A stretch of DNA of 10,009 nucleotides from Actinomycetes bacterium. GTDB lineage: Bacteria > Actinomycetota > Actinomycetes > Mycobacteriales > Micromonosporaceae. The translations under genes and the position numbers were made by a program. Of this stretch, positions 7,420 to 10,009 are shown piece by piece; positions within the stretch are counted from its first letter, which is position 1, and every line of letters begins with the position of its first letter. Where the stretch lies: positions 1-10,009 of the forward strand of contig JAEZGP010000273.1 in the NCBI GenBank assembly GCA_023437285.1, in the 5' to 3' direction. The notes beneath the pieces were generated by a model. That model searched no databases and was not told the DNA's origin. It saw only the letters and a program-made list of their open reading frames with translations.

Positions 7420-8724
7420 TCAAACAGCGAGCAGGTTGCCCTCCGGAACCGTGACGGGCGAGGGCACGGTCCGCGCCAATTCCTCGTTGAACGACGGCGC
7501 CTCGGCCCGCGCCGTGTCGTACGCCCGCACGACGTGGCGGGCGATCGTCGGCCAGCCGTAGCGGGCCACCACCATGGCCTTGGCCCGCCGCGCGACCCGC
7601 TTGGCGAAGCCCTGGTCGCCCAGCAGCGAACTGACCGCCTCGGCCAGGCCGCCCGGGTCGCTGGCCGGGAACGTCACGCCCGTCACGCCCGGCTCCACGA
7701 TCTCGGCGAGCCCGCCGGTGCGCGCCACGGCCAGCGGGGCCCCGGCCGCCGCGGCCTCCAGCGCCACCATGCCGAACGGCTCGTAGATGCTCGGCACCAC
7801 CATCGCGTCGGTCGCCGCGAGCACGGCGGGCAGGTCGGCGCCGAGGAAGCCGGTGAAGCTCACCGCCCGCTGCAGGCGCAGCTTCCGGGTGGCGTCAACC
7901 AGCTCGGCCTTGTGCGGGCCGTCGCCGGCGATCACCAGGCGCATGCCGGGGTGCCGGGCCCGCAGCTCCGGCAGGGCGCTCACCAGGTGCTGCACGCCCT
8001 TCTCGTAGACCAGGCGGCCGGCGAAGCCGAGCAGCGGGCCCTCGCCCGCGAACCGGGTCCGCGCGGCCGCGACCGCGTTGGGCGTCGTGCGCCACACCGA
8101 GCTGTCCACGCCGTTGGGCACCACGTCCACCCGCGAGGCCGGCAGGTCCAGCAGCCGGGTGACCTCCCAGCGCATGTACTCCGAGCAGACCAGCACCCGG
8201 CACGCCTCCCGGGCCAGCCACACCTCGACCGAGTGGATCGTCTTGTTCATCTCGCCCGGCAGCCAGCCCTGATGGCGGCCGGCCTCGGTGGCGTGGATCG
8301 TCGCCACGAGGGGGATGCCCAGGTGCTCCTTGAGCGTGACGGCCGTGTGCGTCACCAGCCAGTCGTGGGCGTGGATCACGTCGTACTCGCCGGTCGCGGC
8401 GGCGTGCAGCGCGGCGCGGGTCAGCGAGTGGTTGAACGCCATCGTCCACGCGAGCAGGCCGGAGGTGACGAGCGGGAACGCCGGCGGGTCCGCGGCGGCG
8501 CGGACGATGCGTACGCCCTCGGCGTACTCCTCGCGCGGGGCTCCGGGGGCGTTGCGGGTCACGACGGTGACCTCGTGACCGGCGGCGGCCAGCGACGTCG
8601 CCAGCGCGTGCACGTGCCGGCCGAGCCCGCCGACGACGACGGGCGGATACTCCCAGGACAGCATCAGCACCCGGCGGGGTGACGATGTGGCGGGCGTCGG
8701 TGCGATTCGTGAGCTTTCGGGCAC
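7420..8724 (-). CDS. GT-B glycosyltransferase, GT4 / glycogen-synthase-like
   Basis: A 434-residue cytosolic glycosyltransferase with two Rossmann-like lobes. N-lobe: LSWEYPPVVVGGLGRHVHAL (about 22-41), the glycine-rich loop typical of starch and glycogen synthases and related GT4 enzymes, then HAHDW (118-122) and TIHATEAGRHQGW (142-154). C-lobe: GRLVYEKG (R237, K242, contacting the donor diphosphate in the family) and the EX7E motif EPFGMVALE (E315 and E323). It would transfer a sugar from a nucleotide donor, plausibly glucose onto an alpha-glucan given the debranching-enzyme gene upstream, but donor and acceptor are inferred. The start is the GTG at 8724, which has GGGGGA six bases upstream. 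An in-frame ATG at 8820 has no ribosome-binding site and would add 32 unconserved residues. The first 17 residues are Pro/Ser/Thr-rich and probably disordered. Possible alternative: another GT4 glycan-building enzyme. Confidence 0.88.
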   Translation of the reverse strand: MPESSRIAPTPATSSPRRVLMLSWEYPPVVVGGLGRHVHALATSLAAAGHEVTVVTRNAPGAPREEYAEGVRIVRAAADPPAFPLVTSGLLAWTMAFNHSLTRAALHAAATGEYDVIHAHDWLVTHTAVTLKEHLGIPLVATIHATEAGRHQGWLPGEMNKTIHSVEVWLAREACRVLVCSEYMRWEVTRLLDLPASRVDVVPNGVDSSVWRTTPNAVAAARTRFAGEGPLLGFAGRLVYEKGVQHLVSALPELRARHPGMRLVIAGDGPHKAELVDATRKLRLQRAVSFTGFLGADLPAVLAATDAMVVPSIYEPFGMVALEAAAAGAPLAVARTGGLAEIVEPGVTGVTFPASDPGGLAEAVSSLLGDQGFAKRVARRAKAMVVARYGWPTIARHVVRAYDTARAEAPSFNEELARTVPSPVTVPEGNLLAV

Positions 8725-8730
8725 GGTCGC

Positions 8731-8736
8731 TCCCCC
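8731..8736 (-). promoter_or_regulatory. Ribosome-binding site that fixes the glycosyltransferase start
   Basis: On the reverse strand AAAGGGGGAG ends six bases before the GTG at 8724. It is the best Shine-Dalgarno match in the leader and is the reason to prefer the GTG over the upstream in-frame ATG at 8820. Confidence 0.7.
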
Positions 8737-8775
8737 TTTCTCCCCAAGACCTTCCGATAGGCGTGCGCCATCGGA

Positions 8776-8793
8776 CACCCCTGAGCTGGGGTG
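8776..8793. repeat. Small inverted repeat in the debranching enzyme-glycosyltransferase gap
   Basis: CACCCC (8776-8781) and GGGGTG (8788-8793) flank a six-base loop, in the 143-base gap between the debranching-enzyme stop and the glycosyltransferase start. It could be a weak terminator or attenuator in the glycosyltransferase leader, or an operator. A shorter GCGGA/TCCGC inverted repeat lies at about 8852-8863, just past the debranching-enzyme stop. I see no clear promoter in this gap, so the two genes may be co-transcribed. Confidence 0.35.
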
Positions 8794-8867
8794 CCGTCGA
8801 CCTACCGGGATGCGGTCCATTGTGTCGAAGGGCTGTTACCTGCGAGAACATGCGGATTTCCGCTGTG

Positions 8868-10009
8868 TTACTTCGCCACCGACATCTGGTAAACGCGTTC
8901 CAGTTCCGCGACCGACCAGGCCTGGAACGGGCATCCTGTCGCCGCGTGCGGCGCGTCGCCGTCGGCGGTCTCGCTCACCGACCCCACGCCCCACTCGGGC
9001 AGGTGCGCGACCAGCCCGTCGAGCGCCCCTGCCGGGTCGAGCCCGACCGCGCGGCACGCGTCCACGTACGGCCCGATGAGCCACGGCCACACGGTGCCCT
9101 GGTGGTACGCGTGGTCGCGCGCGACGGGCGAACCCCGGTGCGCGCCCCGGTACCCGTCCTCGCCGGCGGCGAGCGTACGCAGGCCGAGCGGGGTGAGCAG
9201 CGCCGCCCCCACGGCCCGTACCGGGGCCGGGTCGGCGCCCCGCAGCGGCGCGTACGGCAGCCCGTACGCGAAGAGCTGGTTGGGCCGCAGCGACGGGTCG
9301 TCGCCGGGCGGCGAGGGGGAGTCCACGACGTCGCGCAGCCAGCCGGTCGCCGGGTCGGGGAAGCGGCGCACGAACGAGCCCAGCGCCAGCTCGCGCACCG
9401 CGTGCAGATCGTCGGCCGGGCGGCCGAGGCGCTCGCGCAGCCCGGCGAGCGCGGCCAACCCGTTGATCCACAGTGCGTTGATCTCGACGGCCTTGCCGGG
9501 CCGCGGCGTCGCAGCGACCCCGCCCACGACCGCGTCCATCCAGGTCAGCGCCTTGCCCTCGGCGCCCTGGGTGAGCAGGCCGTCGGTCGGGTCGACCCGG
9601 ATGCCGTAGCGGGTGCCGGCCAGGTGCGCGGTGACGATCCCGTCGAGGCCGGCCACGATGGACGCGGCCAGGTCGGTGTCGCCCGTCGCGGCCACGTGCC
9701 GGTCCACGGCGTGCAGGAACCACAGCGTCGCGTCGGCCGTGTTGTACTCCGTCGACCCCGTGTCGGCCGTGTTGGCCAGCATCCCCTCCGACAGCGTCGC
9801 GGCGTAGCTCAGCAGCAGCTCGCGGCCGGACTCCGCGCGTCCCGTCGCGAGGAACAGGCCCTCGTAGGAGATCATCGTGTCGCGCGACCAGGCGCCGAAC
9901 CACGGGTAGCCGGCCACCACGTCGGGACCGGCGTCGGTGGTCACGACAAACGCGTCGGCGGCCAGGGCCAGGGCGGCGGCCGTGTCGTCGGCGGCGCCCG
10001 CCACCAGGC
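8868..10009 (-). CDS. Amylo-alpha-1,6-glucosidase (glycogen debranching enzyme, GH133), C-terminal part
   Basis: The gene runs off the right edge, so only the last 380 or so residues are seen and the true start is missing. The fragment shows the debranching-enzyme (alpha/alpha)6-barrel domain: AGYPWFGAWSRDTMIS near the visible N-terminus (WSRD at 9890-9879), which contains the conserved Arg-Asp pair; KAVEINALWINGL (about 9461-9499), a family hallmark; HQGTVWPWLIGPY (about 9066-9104); and GCPFQAWSVAELERV at the C-terminus (about 8889-8933). It would hydrolyse alpha-1,6 branch-point glucose from glycogen or limit dextrin in the cytosol. Bacterial members are about 650-700 residues with an N-terminal GDE_N domain, which must lie beyond the window. 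The GTG at 10004 is internal, not a start. The stop is TAA at 8870-8868. Together with the downstream glycosyltransferase it suggests an alpha-glucan metabolism locus. Confidence 0.9.
   Translation of the reverse strand, partial: LVAGAADDTAAALALAADAFVVTTDAGPDVVAGYPWFGAWSRDTMISYEGLFLATGRAESGRELLLSYAATLSEGMLANTADTGSTEYNTADATLWFLHAVDRHVAATGDTDLAASIVAGLDGIVTAHLAGTRYGIRVDPTDGLLTQGAEGKALTWMDAVVGGVAATPRPGKAVEINALWINGLAALAGLRERLGRPADDLHAVRELALGSFVRRFPDPATGWLRDVVDSPSPPGDDPSLRPNQLFAYGLPYAPLRGADPAPVRAVGAALLTPLGLRTLAAGEDGYRGAHRGSPVARDHAYHQGTVWPWLIGPYVDACRAVGLDPAGALDGLVAHLPEWGVGSVSETADGDAPHAATGCPFQAWSVAELERVYQMSVAK

Noticed and set aside
8725..8820. A 32-codon N-terminal extension of the glycosyltransferase from an ATG
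   Set aside because: No Shine-Dalgarno sequence precedes the ATG at 8820, whereas the GTG at 8724 has a strong one. The extension is upstream of the conserved fold.
8836..9903. A 355-codon reverse frame overlapping the debranching-enzyme gene
   Set aside because: It is an Arg-rich shadow. The debranching-enzyme motifs are all in the other frame, which continues past the window edge.

Overview
The window is gene-dense, very GC-rich DNA with strong third-position G/C bias, GTG starts, short ATGA overlaps between operon genes, and GC hairpins without U-tracts as terminators. Together with the protein families present this points to a high-GC actinomycete. Micromonosporaceae or a relative is my best guess by resemblance, not a demonstrated assignment. 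No tRNA, rRNA, CRISPR, insertion sequence or phage gene is visible, and nothing marks the region as an accessory island.

Layout. The left edge opens with a run of 18 C, followed by a complete forward gene for an M3-family zinc oligopeptidase (74-2008). A perfect 30-bp palindrome separates it from a converging reverse-strand operon (read 5585 down to 2114) encoding two ABC-2 type exporter modules: ATPase, permease, a possible 22-residue mini-ORF tiled by ATGA overlaps on both sides, a second ATPase, and a second permease. The ATPases and permeases are divergent from each other, so this is probably either two exporters or one composite exporter. The substrate cannot be read from the sequence.

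The roughly 240-bp gap to the right carries repeated TCCGTYAGCCGA-like motifs and a CAACGG/CCGTTG palindrome. A divergent forward gene (5824-7092) follows, for a predicted secreted, C-terminally membrane-anchored protein with a von Willebrand A-like domain whose metal site is incomplete. That gene ends inside a 14-bp-stem hairpin, converging on a small reverse-strand gene (7117-7287) for a 56-residue DUF4236 protein that is easy to miss because of its size.

The right end, all reverse strand, holds a GT-B glycosyltransferase of the GT4/glycogen-synthase type (7420-8724) and, upstream of it, the C-terminal part of an amylo-alpha-1,6-glucosidase (glycogen debranching enzyme, GH133), cut by the window edge. 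Side by side they suggest alpha-glucan (glycogen) synthesis and turnover. A 16-bp perfect hairpin follows the glycosyltransferase.

Most of the window is ordinary chromosomal content. The items most worth a second look are the tiled mini-ORF in the ABC operon, the degenerate-MIDAS secreted VWA protein with its motif-rich divergent promoter region, and the small DUF4236 gene. I did not find convincing evidence for a new multi-gene system.
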